A stretch of 59,149 nt of DNA from DYRG01 sp041161065 (GCA_041161065.1 JBEAVE010000035.1:1-59149); one strand, 5' to 3'; shown: positions 25,621 through 35,443, counted from the first letter of the stretch. Numbers and translations: made by a program. The notes: generated from the letters alone by a model not told the origin.

Positions 25621-25878
25621 TTAGGCGCAGGTTTCAAAAACTTCAGACTTGCCAGGAATGAACAACATGATTAAAGTGCTCACAAACCCTAACATACCGC
25701 CACCTAATAACAAGAAACCGGTGTACCAAAAGAACGCGGGTAAGAAATCATACACCCCACCTTTAGGAAGAAGGGCTAAAATAGCGGGCATCATGATTTG
25801 TAAAGCGATGCCGGCGGCAAAAGCAAAAACGGTTACACTCACGGCTTGCTTCAAATTTTCGCAACTAAAGATTTTCAT
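25621..25878 (-). CDS. Small two-helix membrane protein of unknown function
   Basis: 85 residues with two strongly hydrophobic stretches, VTVFAFAAGIALQIMMPAIL and FFWYTGFLLLGGGMLGFVST, joined by a short loop with LPKGGVYDFLP. AGGAG lies seven bases before the ATG, and a clear terminator follows, so it is very likely expressed. No family was recognised and neighbours give no clue. Confidence 0.65.
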   Translation of the reverse strand: MKIFSCENLKQAVSVTVFAFAAGIALQIMMPAILALLPKGGVYDFLPAFFWYTGFLLLGGGMLGFVSTLIMLFIPGKSEVFETCA

Positions 25879-26486
25879 AAATAACTCCTAAGTAAGTTCA
25901 AGTATATCAGATGACTCTAATATAGCATCGTATCCGTTTTTGTGCAAGCGCAACATTTGAATATTTGTATATTATTAAATGCTTATTTATAATGAAATCA
26001 AACTATTATCGCGAAAAATAAAGTTGTCAATCCATATAGGTTTTAATTATTAAAAATCAATAAATAATCAATGAAATCATATAATTAATGCACTAAAAAA
26101 TAATCTTGACACGCTAAATAGCGTCCATTCATCACACTGTGCTATCGATTGCTATTCTTAAATAGCCGTTTTTGAGGCAAAGGTAATTGAAGGGTGGCAA
26201 AATAGTGGCTAATACAACAATATAACCTGTAAAAAGCGCGGTTTTTACCAATCGAAAAACTCGTTATCTTAACGTGTTATTAAACTGGGTAGCAATCAAT
26301 CAGAGAAGTTGATGAATTCTATAATTCAATGAAAATAAAAGAAATATTCGTAAAAATTACCTCTCATGTTTGATCGACACCTAATTTTCTTATGACAAAT
26401 TGAATTATTTAAAACTTGCTATGGTATTTTTATGAATCAAGCCGTACAATAGAAGATAAGTTATTTTGTATTATGGGTATCAATAA
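25879..26486. other. 608-base AT-rich intergenic region before tex
   Basis: No credible gene is seen. Notable items: TTGACA at 26106-26111 directly followed by the palindrome CGCTAAATAGCG (26112-26123), which could be a repressed promoter although a good -10 is missing; and GTAAAAAGCGCGGTTTTTAC (26229-26248), a seven-pair hairpin. Together they could mark a small transcript of about 110 bases, but this is weak. The tex promoter should be in the last 100 bases. Confidence 0.35.
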
Positions 26487-28802
26487 ATGGATATTATTCA
26501 AAAGATTGCTGAAGAACTTGCCGTATTTCCTCGCCAAGTACAAGCCGCTGTACAACTGTTAGATGAGGGAGCAACCGTTCCTTTCATTTCAAGATATAGA
26601 AAAGAAATCACGGGCGCATTAGATGACACGCAATTAAGAACATTAGAAGAACGACTGCGTTATTTAAGAGAATTAGAAGAACGTCGCAGTGTAATTCTTA
26701 AAAGCATTGAAGAACAAGAAAAGCTCACACCTGCATTACAATTACAAATCGAACAAGCCGACACAAAAACTACCTTAGAAGATTTGTATTTACCTTATAA
26801 ACCTAAACGTCGTACCAAAGCTCAAATTGCTCGAGAAGCGGGTTTAGAATCATTAGCCCTTTCCCTATTAGAAAATCCCCTTTTAATACCTGAAGAAACT
26901 GCATTACAATATATTAATGCAGACAAAGGTATTAATGACATTAAAAGTGCATTAGAAGGTGCAAAACAAATTTTAATGGAAAAATTCGCAGAAGATGCGG
27001 CTTTGTTGGGTGAATTGCGACAATACTTGTGGGAAAATGGAATCGTTATTTCAAAAGTTGCCGACAAAAAAGAGGAAGAAGGTGCAAAATTTGCCGATTA
27101 TTTTGATTACAACGAAGCAATTAAAAACATTCCTTCTCATCGAGCATTAGCTTTATTTCGCGGGAGAAACGAAAACATTTTAACAATGAATTTGTTAGAA
27201 AATAGCGATGCTGAAACGTTAGCAACTACTGAGTTTGGATATTGTGAAAATAAAATCGCTCATCATTTCAATATTGCACAACAAAATCGTCCCGCAGATA
27301 ACTTTTTATTAGAAGCTGTACGATGGTGTTGGAAAATAAAATTACGCAATCATTTTGAAGTAGAACTTTTTATGCAATTGCGTGAAACAGCAGAACACGA
27401 AGCGATTAATGTTTTTGCAATGAATTTGAAGGATTTATTATTAGCTGCACCCGCAGGCTCTCGCCCAACTATTGGTTTAGACCCGGGTTTGAGAACAGGG
27501 GTTAAAGTAGCTGTAATTGATGTGACGGGAAAATTAGTAGAACATGGTGTTATTTATCCGCACGCGCCTAAAAATCAATGGGCTGATTCAATTAAAGTTT
27601 TAGCGTTATTAGCCAAAAAACATCATATAGAACTAATCAGTATTGGAAATGGAACAGCTTCAAGAGAAACCGATCGATTAGTGAATGATTTAATTAAAGC
27701 ATATCCCGATTTGAATTTGCAGAAATTAGTGGTTTCAGAAGCGGGTGCATCGGTTTATTCTGCATCAGAATTAGCCGCTAAAGAATTTCCTGATTTAGAT
27801 GTGACAATTCGTGGTGCAGTTTCTATTGCAAGACGATTACAAGACCCTTTAGCTGAATTAGTGAAAATTGATCCAAAATCTATTGGAGTTGGACAGTATC
27901 AACACGATGTAAATCAACACGCATTAGTGAGAAGTTTAGATGCAGTGGTAGAAGATTGCGTGAATGCGGTGGGTGTTGATGTTAATACGGCTTCGGTTTC
28001 TTTATTAACGCGGGTTTCTGGATTGAATAATACGTTAGCAAACAATATTATTGAATACCGCAATCAAAATGGGACATTCAAAAATCGTAAAGAATTGCTC
28101 AAAATTCCCCGTTTGGGAGCGAAAACATTTGAATTGGCAGCGGGGTTTCTACGGGTTATGCACGGGGATAATCCATTAGATGCGTCAGCGGTTCACCCAG
28201 AAGCCTATCCCATTGTTGAGAAAATTGCGAAGAAAACCCAAAAAAACCTTAAAAGTTTGATTGGTGATACGGCATTTCTAAAACAGTTAAAACCGCAAGA
28301 GTTTATTGATGAACAATTTGGTTTGCCGACGGTGTTGGATATTTTGAAAGAATTGGATAAACCGGGTCGTGATCCGCGCCCCGAATTCAAAACTGCTTCT
28401 TTCAAAGAAGGGGTAGAAAATTTAGAAGATTTGAAACCCGATATGGTATTAGAAGGGGTGATTACCAATGTAACGAATTTTGGGGCATTTGTGGATATTG
28501 GCGTTCATCAAGATGGATTGGTGCATATTTCTTCATTATCTGAGAAATTTGTGAAAGACCCGCGTGAAGTTGTTAAAGCAGGTGATGTGGTGAAAGTAAA
28601 GGTAATGGAAGTGGATTTGAAACGCAAAAGAGTTGCTCTCACAATGCGTTTGAATGAACAGGCGCGCGATCAAATCACTGACATGGAGAAAATGCCTGCA
28701 AAATCTAATCGTTCGACAAAACAAGAAACGATAGAAAATAATAGTGGTAATGCTTTTGCATTGGCGTTTGAACAGGCGAAAAAATCGCCGCGACGGCGTT
28801 AA
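26487..28802 (+). CDS. tex: RNA-binding transcription accessory protein Tex
   Basis: Tex, 771 residues, a widely conserved RNA-binding protein that acts with transcription elongation. Order: N-terminal helical HTH-like region (EELAVFPRQVQAAVQLLDEG), central YqgF/RNase H-like domain beginning GLDPGLRTGVKVAVID, helix-hairpin-helix region (SVSLLTRVSGLNN...LLKIPRLGAKTFELAAG), and a C-terminal S1 domain (LEGVITNVTNFGAFVDIGVH) with a basic tail ending SPRRR. Stands alone; the downstream gene starts about 105 bases later. Confidence 0.96.
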   Translation: MDIIQKIAEELAVFPRQVQAAVQLLDEGATVPFISRYRKEITGALDDTQLRTLEERLRYLRELEERRSVILKSIEEQEKLTPALQLQIEQADTKTTLEDLYLPYKPKRRTKAQIAREAGLESLALSLLENPLLIPEETALQYINADKGINDIKSALEGAKQILMEKFAEDAALLGELRQYLWENGIVISKVADKKEEEGAKFADYFDYNEAIKNIPSHRALALFRGRNENILTMNLLENSDAETLATTEFGYCENKIAHHFNIAQQNRPADNFLLEAVRWCWKIKLRNHFEVELFMQLRETAEHEAINVFAMNLKDLLLAAPAGSRPTIGLDPGLRTGVKVAVIDVTGKLVEHGVIYPHAPKNQWADSIKVLALLAKKHHIELISIGNGTASRETDRLVNDLIKAYPDLNLQKLVVSEAGASVYSASELAAKEFPDLDVTIRGAVSIARRLQDPLAELVKIDPKSIGVGQYQHDVNQHALVRSLDAVVEDCVNAVGVDVNTASVSLLTRVSGLNNTLANNIIEYRNQNGTFKNRKELLKIPRLGAKTFELAAGFLRVMHGDNPLDASAVHPEAYPIVEKIAKKTQKNLKSLIGDTAFLKQLKPQEFIDEQFGLPTVLDILKELDKPGRDPRPEFKTASFKEGVENLEDLKPDMVLEGVITNVTNFGAFVDIGVHQDGLVHISSLSEKFVKDPREVVKAGDVVKVKVMEVDLKRKRVALTMRLNEQARDQITDMEKMPAKSNRSTKQETIENNSGNAFALAFEQAKKSPRRR

Positions 28803-28907
28803 ACCCGACCGCTTGCCGTGTAAAGTGCGCATTTTATCGGAGAAATCGGTTATCGGCGGCAAAAATCGCGCAGGATAAGCTCAGCGACTTGAAAGGAGAA
28901 CATTTTT

Positions 28908-31900
28908 ATGTATGCGCTTCAATTATCTGAAAAAAATACCGTGACTGTGCCCAATTTTGCTGCATTGTCCGATGCAACTTATGCGAGAGTTGGAAATGAT
29001 TTGATGATTAAAGCATTTGGTGAACAGTTCAAAATTGCTCACTTTTTTGAAAGCGTTCCCCCTCTCATTCTTAAAACCGTATCGGGCGAGATTATTGATT
29101 TATCACAAATCGATATAACTTATCCGCCTATGTCGGTGCAAGTTGCTGATAATAATGTTGTTCCTGTTGCAGAAATGCCTGCTATGATTGGAAAAGTGAG
29201 TTTGGTCGTTGAAGGTCCTGCAAAAGCCATTAATTCGAGCAACGGTCAAGAACGCGCCTTAAACATTGGCGATCCGGTGTATTTGTTTGATACGGTTTCT
29301 ACGGGGTCGAAAACGTATTTGAAAATCACGCTTAAAGATGGGACGGTTTTTCAACTCGGACCGCAGTCCAAAGCCAGTTTGGAAGCCTATGAGTTTGATT
29401 CGTCAAAAGTGGGCGGCAAATTTGAATCGAGCATTTTTACCGGAATTTTTCGTTTTATCAGCGGGGCAATCGCCGACAAAAACGAGGGCATTCATACCGT
29501 TCTAAAAACCCCGTCCGCCACCATCGGCATTCGAGGCAGCGAAATCGACGGGCAGGTCGACGAAGACGGCAACACCACCATTTTGCATTCAACCGGCGTG
29601 ATCGAAATCCGCTCGATTTATCACGCAGAACATTTCACGGTTTATCAACCTCATACCAAAATTGAAATCCCCAACACAACAATTGAAAATTCGCATTCTG
29701 AAATCATCAGCAACGATTCCGCCCAGTACATTCGAAGTTTTCTCGCGCCGCTCAACCAACAATCCGTCGGTCAAGGCGATTCTCCGCACGACACGCAAAA
29801 TTTATCTCACGATCGCCCGCCGCCCGCTCAATTAAGAAACGGGGCTGAATCATCTCATGGCGATCACGATTCGCCGCACCCCCCAATGCCTCAGCAGGGT
29901 TTCGTCACCGAACGCGATGTGCCCTCAGCGGCGCGCGGAAAAGGCATCGAGCCTCCCACCATGTCTGAGCGAGAATCCTTGCGCGGACACCCTGAAGAAA
30001 ACGGTGGAGTTCCTCCCTCTCCGCCAAATGGAGAAAGACGGTCAGCGGACGCGCGGATCGAGCAAACTGAACAAAGAGAACACGCTCTTCCCCCGCCATC
30101 GAGTGGACAGAAACCTACGCCTCCTCCCACCGACGGACAAAAACCTACGCCTCCTCCCACCGACGGACAAGAACCTACGCCTCCTCCCACCGACGGACAA
30201 AAACCCACGCCTCCTCCCACCGACGGACAAGAACCCACGCCTCCTCCCGCCGACGGACAAAAACCCACGCCTCCTCCCACCGGAACGAGCGCACACTTCA
30301 CTGTTGAAGAAGACGGGGTTTTAACGCTGCCAACGGAAGGTGAAATTAGTCAATTAATACAACCACTTCATGGAACGGTGAATATTCAAGGAAATGCTCT
30401 GAGTTATACGCCAAATAAAGATTTCTTTGGAGAAGACAGTTTCAATCTTTATTCGTCAAAATTAGGTAATGTAAGCATTGGAATAACGGTTTCTCCTGTT
30501 AATGATTTACCGTTTGCGGAGAATGCGCCCACTTTCGTGGTGATAGCCAATCAAATACTCAATATTAATGAAAGTGATTTATTAGGGGTGATGCGCGATG
30601 TTGATGGGGATCATTTGCGGATTTCTCGAGTCGATTTTCCTACGCAAGGACAATGGTCAAATAATGGAACTAACGGATTGCAAGTGCTTTTTCCTAATGC
30701 GTTGGCGGGACAAAGTATTTCCTTTACTTATTATGTTTCTGATGCTTCAAATACTGATGTACCCGTTGTGGGAACAATTCAAATTCAACCAGAAACCATT
30801 AGCACATTACAAGCTGTGCCCGATAAATTAGTTACGTCCTTTAATACGCCATTACCGTTTCTTATTAATGATTTGTTAGGAAATGATATTATTCCTACGG
30901 GAAGAACGGCTATTATAAAATCAGTGCAAAATCCATCAAATGGTACGGTAGAATTAAATAAATTTACACCCGCTCATAATTTCAAAGGAACGGCGACTTT
31001 TGAATACACGCTTGAAGATAACACGGGTGCTCAAGCAACGGGGTTAGTATCGGTTGATGTTCAATTGAATTTGACGGGGCATTTTTTGGTTTTACCGCAA
31101 GCGAGCACACCTTTACAATATCAGGTCAATTTTCCACCCGTTAATGTGGATAATCAAGCGGTTATTAGTAATATGAATTATGCGCCTGCGGGAGAAATGC
31201 GTTACTTGAGAATTGAAGCAACGGGTTTGTCGTCTAATGAGCAACTAAGTTTAACAAATGGGGTTTCTGGGATTAATGTTTTGACGGCAACCGCGAGTTT
31301 GTTAGTGTTAAGTTTTGATGGGGCGATTGGGCAAACGGCTTTGGAAACTGCTTTAAGATCAATCTCTTATTATGCTTATCAATCATCGTCGCCGCCGACA
31401 AGTGGCTTAAAAACCGTGAGTTTTAGTTTGTACGCGGATCAAACAGCGGCGTTAAATGGCGATGGCGCGGCGGCATTGGACACCACCGTGAGCCGTTCTA
31501 TCGAGGTGTCGTTGCCGCAAATTGTCGCCGACGATATCGTGAGCGCGCCCGTCAATACCCCGTTTTTAATCCCATCAGATCAATTGTTTGCGAATGATTC
31601 GGGTGCGGGGCTGAAAATAACCGGATTAAGCAATTTGAGCAACGGTGTGCAAGCCCAATTGTACGGAAATGATGTGGCAATTCATATCGATAGCAACGTC
31701 GCCGCCCAAACGCCGTTGGGTTTCGATTATAAAGTCCAAAGCGTGAACGGCGAAACGGGATCGGCGCACGTCACTTTGCAACCCAACAACATTCAAACCG
31801 CAACAGCAGGCGACGACATTTTAACGGGTACGCCGCAAAATGATGTTTTACAAGGCTTAGATGGCAATGACACGTTGTCGGGATTGGCGGGCGATGACCT

Positions 31901-32369
31901 TATCGACGGCGGCGCAGGCAATGACACTATCGATGGCGGCGGCGGATTCGACCGTTTGATCGGCGGATTGGGCAACGATACCTTTTTGTTTAATCCGAAC
32001 AATGGCGCGATTGTGATCGACGGCGGTCAAGGCGAAGATGTCCTAAAATTGAACAGCACAGGGGCGTATTTGGATTTAATCGCCAATCACAGCGCGCCCG
32101 CCGGTCAAAATATCCAACTTTCTGGCATCGACCGCATCGATCTGCACGGCGGCAATGTTTTGACTTTAAATGCCAGCGACGTGATCAGCGTGTCGGATAA
32201 TGGGCGACTGATCGTGGACGGCGACGCGGCGAGTTCGGTGATTTCGTCGGGACAAGGCTGGACAAATGCAGGACTTTTGACCATCGGCGGCATGAATTAC
32301 ACCGATTACACAGCGGGCGGCGCGCATTTGCTCGTCAGCCACGATATTGGCACACAATTTATTTTTTAA
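28908..32369 (+). CDS. Large secreted protein with FecR domain, proline repeats, Ig/cadherin-like domains and RTX repeats
   Basis: 1153 residues without a Sec signal. FecR-type domain at about 90-215 (GDPVYLFDTVSTGSKTYLKI then TPSATIGIRGSEI), a charged spacer, decapeptide repeats [KE]PTPPP[TA]DGQ from residue 402 to about 459, tandem cadherin/Ig-like domains (EEDGVLTL...SYTPNKDFFGEDSFNLY; SPVNDLPFAENAP; FNTPLPFLINDLLGNDI), then RTX calcium-binding nonapeptides at about 967-1028 (GNDTLSGLAGDDLIDGGAGN). The whole suggests a type I-secreted surface or adhesin-like protein. A good AAAGGAG precedes the ATG. A TolC-family gene follows ten bases later; no ABC or HlyD gene is present. Base composition changes along the gene: the FecR and RTX ends are richer in G+C than the middle. 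Confidence 0.88.
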   Translation: MYALQLSEKNTVTVPNFAALSDATYARVGNDLMIKAFGEQFKIAHFFESVPPLILKTVSGEIIDLSQIDITYPPMSVQVADNNVVPVAEMPAMIGKVSLVVEGPAKAINSSNGQERALNIGDPVYLFDTVSTGSKTYLKITLKDGTVFQLGPQSKASLEAYEFDSSKVGGKFESSIFTGIFRFISGAIADKNEGIHTVLKTPSATIGIRGSEIDGQVDEDGNTTILHSTGVIEIRSIYHAEHFTVYQPHTKIEIPNTTIENSHSEIISNDSAQYIRSFLAPLNQQSVGQGDSPHDTQNLSHDRPPPAQLRNGAESSHGDHDSPHPPMPQQGFVTERDVPSAARGKGIEPPTMSERESLRGHPEENGGVPPSPPNGERRSADARIEQTEQREHALPPPSSGQKPTPPPTDGQKPTPPPTDGQEPTPPPTDGQKPTPPPTDGQEPTPPPADGQKPTPPPTGTSAHFTVEEDGVLTLPTEGEISQLIQPLHGTVNIQGNALSYTPNKDFFGEDSFNLYSSKLGNVSIGITVSPVNDLPFAENAPTFVVIANQILNINESDLLGVMRDVDGDHLRISRVDFPTQGQWSNNGTNGLQVLFPNALAGQSISFTYYVSDASNTDVPVVGTIQIQPETISTLQAVPDKLVTSFNTPLPFLINDLLGNDIIPTGRTAIIKSVQNPSNGTVELNKFTPAHNFKGTATFEYTLEDNTGAQATGLVSVDVQLNLTGHFLVLPQASTPLQYQVNFPPVNVDNQAVISNMNYAPAGEMRYLRIEATGLSSNEQLSLTNGVSGINVLTATASLLVLSFDGAIGQTALETALRSISYYAYQSSSPPTSGLKTVSFSLYADQTAALNGDGAAALDTTVSRSIEVSLPQIVADDIVSAPVNTPFLIPSDQLFANDSGAGLKITGLSNLSNGVQAQLYGNDVAIHIDSNVAAQTPLGFDYKVQSVNGETGSAHVTLQPNNIQTATAGDDILTGTPQNDVLQGLDGNDTLSGLAGDDLIDGGAGNDTIDGGGGFDRLIGGLGNDTFLFNPNNGAIVIDGGQGEDVLKLNSTGAYLDLIANHSAPAGQNIQLSGIDRIDLHGGNVLTLNASDVISVSDNGRLIVDGDAASSVISSGQGWTNAGLLTIGGMNYTDYTAGGAHLLVSHDIGTQFIF
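30111..30284 (+). repeat. 30-bp tandem repeats encoding [KE]PTPPP[TA]DGQ
   Basis: Five complete 30-base units and one 24-base partial unit, in frame with the large FecR/RTX gene. Units differ only at the first codon (Lys or Glu), a Thr/Ala codon and silent positions. The repeat number is a likely length-variable linker between the FecR part and the cadherin-like part. Confidence 0.9.
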
Positions 32370-32379
32370 GGAGAATATA

Positions 32380-33690
32380 ATGAGAAAAATCAATCTGTTA
32401 ATGTTGTTATGTGTCGCACAAGCCAACGTATTCGCGGACACGCTGACGGAGGTTATCCGCAAAACCTTAGAAACCAATCCCGACGTGCGAATCAGTGTGA
32501 GTTCTCGATTGGCGGCGGATCACGAATTACGTCAAGCGCGCGCGGGTTATTTTCCGTCGATTGACGTGCAAGCGGGTTACGGCAAACAACGCAGCGATAA
32601 TTACACAACTTTTTCTCGAAACGGCGGCGCGTTCGATTTGGATCGCCAAGAAGCCAGTTTGACCTTAACGCAAATGCTATTCGACGGCTTCGACACCCGC
32701 AATGAATCCTTAAAACGTGCCGCCAAAGTCGATGCCGCAGCGTGGCGCGTCCAAGAAAGCAGCGAAACCCTTTCTCTCAAAGCCATCGAGGTTTTTTTAG
32801 AGTATTTTCGGCGCAATGAATTAGTGGAACTCGCAAAAGATAATTTGGTCATTCATCAAAAAACCCGCAAACAAATCAACGAGTTATTTTCTCAAGGGGC
32901 GGGCAGAAAAGCCGACGTTCAACAATCTGAAAGCCGTGAAGCCTTAGCATCTTCAAATTTAGAATATTCGCAAGGATTTGTGTTAGATGCGCAAGCCAAT
33001 TATTTGAAAGTTGTGGGTGAATCACCCAAAGATTTAATTGCCCCTGATTTGAAAGTCGCGCGAGAGCAACTCCCAAAGAATCTCGACATGGCATTAGCAT
33101 TCATTTCTCAGCACCCAACATTGAAAGCATTTCAAGCCGAATTAGAAGCCGCCCAAGCCGCCCATGATCAATCGCGTGCGCCTTTTATGCCGCGTTTAGA
33201 TTTAGAACTAGAAGCCTCTAAAAACAAAAACTTAGACGGTATTGAATATAAGAACGACGACGCGCGGGCAATGGTGAAACTGCGTTACAATTTCTATAAA
33301 GGCGGCGCACATCAAGCGCGTATGAAAGAAACCGCTGAACGGTTGAATTTGGCAAAGGAAAACGTTACTCGCGCACAAAGAATTTTAGAGGAAGAAACCC
33401 GTTTGGCGTGGAATGCACTACAAACCGTCGGCAAACGTTTGAATTATTTGCAACAACAGGTTTTCTCCGCCGAAGCCGTCACCGATTCCTACAAACAACA
33501 ATTCAAACTCGGACAACGCAGTTTATTAGATGTATTGGATTCTGAAAGCGAATTATACAACGCAAAAACTGCTTTAATTTCCGCACGTTACACAGAATAT
33601 TTTGGGATTTATCGCTTATTAGCCGCGACGGGACGTTTATTATCCAGTTTAAACATTAATCCTCTCCCCGAATCCGCCGCCCAACACTAA
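32380..33690 (+). CDS. TolC-family outer-membrane efflux / type I secretion protein
   Basis: 436-residue outer-membrane channel protein with a signal peptide (MRKINLLMLLCVAQANVFA). Two structural repeats are visible, each with helical parts; the second contains RYNFYKGGAHQARMKE, and the C-terminal part holds KQQFKLGQRSLLDVLDSESE, a strongly conserved TolC motif. AAGGAG eight bases upstream fixes the ATG at 32380. Directly after the FecR/RTX gene, so it probably exports that protein, with ABC transporter and membrane-fusion partners encoded elsewhere. Confidence 0.92.
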   Translation: MRKINLLMLLCVAQANVFADTLTEVIRKTLETNPDVRISVSSRLAADHELRQARAGYFPSIDVQAGYGKQRSDNYTTFSRNGGAFDLDRQEASLTLTQMLFDGFDTRNESLKRAAKVDAAAWRVQESSETLSLKAIEVFLEYFRRNELVELAKDNLVIHQKTRKQINELFSQGAGRKADVQQSESREALASSNLEYSQGFVLDAQANYLKVVGESPKDLIAPDLKVAREQLPKNLDMALAFISQHPTLKAFQAELEAAQAAHDQSRAPFMPRLDLELEASKNKNLDGIEYKNDDARAMVKLRYNFYKGGAHQARMKETAERLNLAKENVTRAQRILEEETRLAWNALQTVGKRLNYLQQQVFSAEAVTDSYKQQFKLGQRSLLDVLDSESELYNAKTALISARYTEYFGIYRLLAATGRLLSSLNINPLPESAAQH

Positions 33691-33695
33691 ACAAC

Positions 33696-33725
33696 TTTCT
33701 CGTTACGGTGTTTAGTAACGAGAAA
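33696..33725. terminator. Hairpin between convergent tolC-type and yceI-type genes
   Basis: TTTCTCGTTAC and GTAACGAGAAA make a perfect 11-pair stem with an eight-base loop. The outer bases provide short T/A runs on both strands, so it can act as a bidirectional terminator, although there is no long T tract. Confidence 0.65.
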
Positions 33726-33739
33726 TCAATAGAAACCAA

Positions 33740-34309
33740 TTATTTCTTCACTGCTTCCACTTGAATTTGGATTTTTACATCATCGCCTAAAGCGGGTGCG
33801 TATTTACCCATTCCAAACTCTGTACGTTTAATGCTGGTGCTCGCATCTGCGCCGCAGGTTTCTACCTTAAACATTGGGTGCGGTGCGCATTTGAAATTCT
33901 CTACTTTTAATACTACGGGTTTGGTTACACCGTGAAAAGTAAAATCTCCCGCCACACTGACCAATTTCTTACCTTCAAAAGTAAAATCATCACCTTTAAA
34001 TGTCATCGTTGGAAATTGTTTCGCATCAAAGAAATCTTCGCCTAACAAATGATCTTCTAATTTCTTTAAGCCTGTATCTAAAGAATCCACATCAATTGTT
34101 ACCTCAATACTTCCCTTTTTAGCTTCCAAATCTAACATTAGATTTCCAGTCGTTTTATTGAAACGTCCGCGCTGCGTAGAAAAACCTAAATGGCTGATTT
34201 CAAAGCTCGGAAAAGTATGTGTTTCATCAATACTATACTCATCAGCCGCCAAAGAAACCGACGAGGCAATTAAAGAAACAATTAAACCCGATAAAACTCG
34301 CTTTTTCAT
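33740..34309 (-). CDS. YceI-family periplasmic protein (second of two)
   Basis: 189-residue secreted protein with signal peptide (MKKRVLSGLIVSLIASSVSL, cleaved after SLAA), then the lipocalin-like YceI beta barrel that binds polyisoprenoid or related amphiphiles. Typical elements: YSIDETHTFPSFEISHLGFS, RGRFNKTTGNLMLD, HLLGEDFFDAKQFPTMTFKG, and the end SIKRTEFGMGKYAPALGDDV. GGAG 11 bases before the ATG at 34309 fixes the start. Last gene of the MarR-b561-YceI-YceI operon. Confidence 0.92.
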   Translation of the reverse strand: MKKRVLSGLIVSLIASSVSLAADEYSIDETHTFPSFEISHLGFSTQRGRFNKTTGNLMLDLEAKKGSIEVTIDVDSLDTGLKKLEDHLLGEDFFDAKQFPTMTFKGDDFTFEGKKLVSVAGDFTFHGVTKPVVLKVENFKCAPHPMFKVETCGADASTSIKRTEFGMGKYAPALGDDVKIQIQVEAVKK

Positions 34310-34349
34310 AAAAAATAACTCCATTGTTGTTTAAAAAATTGTTAAAGCA

Positions 34350-34898
34350 CTAATGACTGGATAAAACCATCAACTTAAAACGCACAACCACTTCATCAGC
34401 AACCACCGATGTATCCGACCAAATACCTTCACCAATTCCAAATTGTGAACGTTTTAAGATAAAGTTTCCTTCAAATAAAGCTCCCTTCTGTTGCGGCTTA
34501 AATTCAACTGTAAGCGTTATTGGTGTTGTTTTACCTTTAATGCTCATCTTTCCTATAACTTCATAACGGTTATTTTCTAATTTTTTAACTGACGTTGAAA
34601 TAAACTTAGCCATTGGAAAGTTCTTCACATAAAACCACCCCTTTCCTTTCACTTCTTCATTGGCTTCTGCACTGCCTGTTTCAATACTATTTAAATCAAT
34701 TTCTAACTGAGCATTGGCGGTTTCTAGTTTTTCAGGATCAAATTGCAGTTGCGCGGTAAATTGATTAAATTTTCCTTCCACAGGTACGTTCATTTGCTTT
34801 GAAACAAAAGTAATACTGCTTTGAGGTAATTGTATTTGATCAAACACCGTTGCTTGAACAGATACGCAGCATAAACTCAATAAAACAACTAAACGCAT
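34350..34898 (-). CDS. YceI-family periplasmic protein (first of two)
   Basis: 182-residue secreted YceI-domain protein: signal peptide (VVLLSLCCVSVQA), barrel with SSITFVSKQMNVPVEGKFNQ, GWFYVKNFPMAKFIST and ILKRSQFGIGEGIWSDTSVV. It differs much from the second copy, so the pair is not a recent duplication. Its start overlaps the cytochrome b561 stop by one base, giving tight coupling. Confidence 0.9.
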   Translation of the reverse strand: MRLVVLLSLCCVSVQATVFDQIQLPQSSITFVSKQMNVPVEGKFNQFTAQLQFDPEKLETANAQLEIDLNSIETGSAEANEEVKGKGWFYVKNFPMAKFISTSVKKLENNRYEVIGKMSIKGKTTPITLTVEFKPQQKGALFEGNFILKRSQFGIGEGIWSDTSVVADEVVVRFKLMVLSSH

Positions 34899-35443
34899 TA
34901 TTTTTTCTCCCGTTTTAAGAAAGGTAGCATTTGAATTAACACTTCATCTTTTATAAGAAAATGGTGTTTCAACGCCGCTGCAATATGCAAAATAACTAAT
35001 AGTAAAAATCCCATGTTTAGCATAAAATGCAATTGTTTCAAAATATCCGCCAATACTTTGTTTTTTTCAATTAAATCAGGCAAAGGAATTATCCCAAACA
35101 ACACAACCGGAAAACCCGCCGCCGAACTCATTAACCAACCCGATATAGGAATAGATAACATCAAGAAATATAAGCTAAAATGAACTAAATGAGCAATTTG
35201 CCGCTCTTTTTTTAGCATGGTTTCTGGAAATGGGGGAGGAGAATGCAAATGTCGCCATACCAAACGAAATAAAACCAAAAGAAAAATCGTAATCCCCGCC
35301 CATTTGTGATAAGAATAAATTTGTAACTTTTGCGGTGATAAAGGTAATTCGTGCATATAAATGCCGACGCTAAATACGATTGCAATACTTAATGCAACTA
35401 ACCAATGTAATGCAATAGCGGTTTTGTTATAAGTTTGTAACAT
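34898..35443 (-). CDS. Cytochrome b561-family membrane protein
   Basis: 181 residues, four transmembrane helices. Haem-ligand candidates are the histidines in ALHWLVAL, YSYHKWAGI, MLNMGF-adjacent HFMLN and LVILHIAAALKHHF, matching bacterial CybB-type b561, an electron carrier between quinone and periplasmic partners. Gene order b561 then YceI matches yceJ-yceI of E. coli. Starts eight bases after the MarR stop. Confidence 0.9.
   Translation of the reverse strand: MLQTYNKTAIALHWLVALSIAIVFSVGIYMHELPLSPQKLQIYSYHKWAGITIFLLVLFRLVWRHLHSPPPFPETMLKKERQIAHLVHFSLYFLMLSIPISGWLMSSAAGFPVVLFGIIPLPDLIEKNKVLADILKQLHFMLNMGFLLLVILHIAAALKHHFLIKDEVLIQMLPFLKREKK

Noticed and set aside
30111..30284. Regular 30-bp repeats as a CRISPR array
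   Set aside because: The units are directly adjacent without spacers and are in frame with a protein-coding gene.
29857..30324. Long open frames in other reading frames across the proline-repeat region, on both strands
   Set aside because: They exist because the 30-bp repeats contain no stops in several frames. Only the frame of the 1153-residue protein has domain structure on both sides and a ribosome binding site.
32347..32379. Upstream start for the TolC-family protein
   Set aside because: It would overlap the end of the FecR/RTX gene and place residues before the signal peptide; AAGGAG points to 32380.
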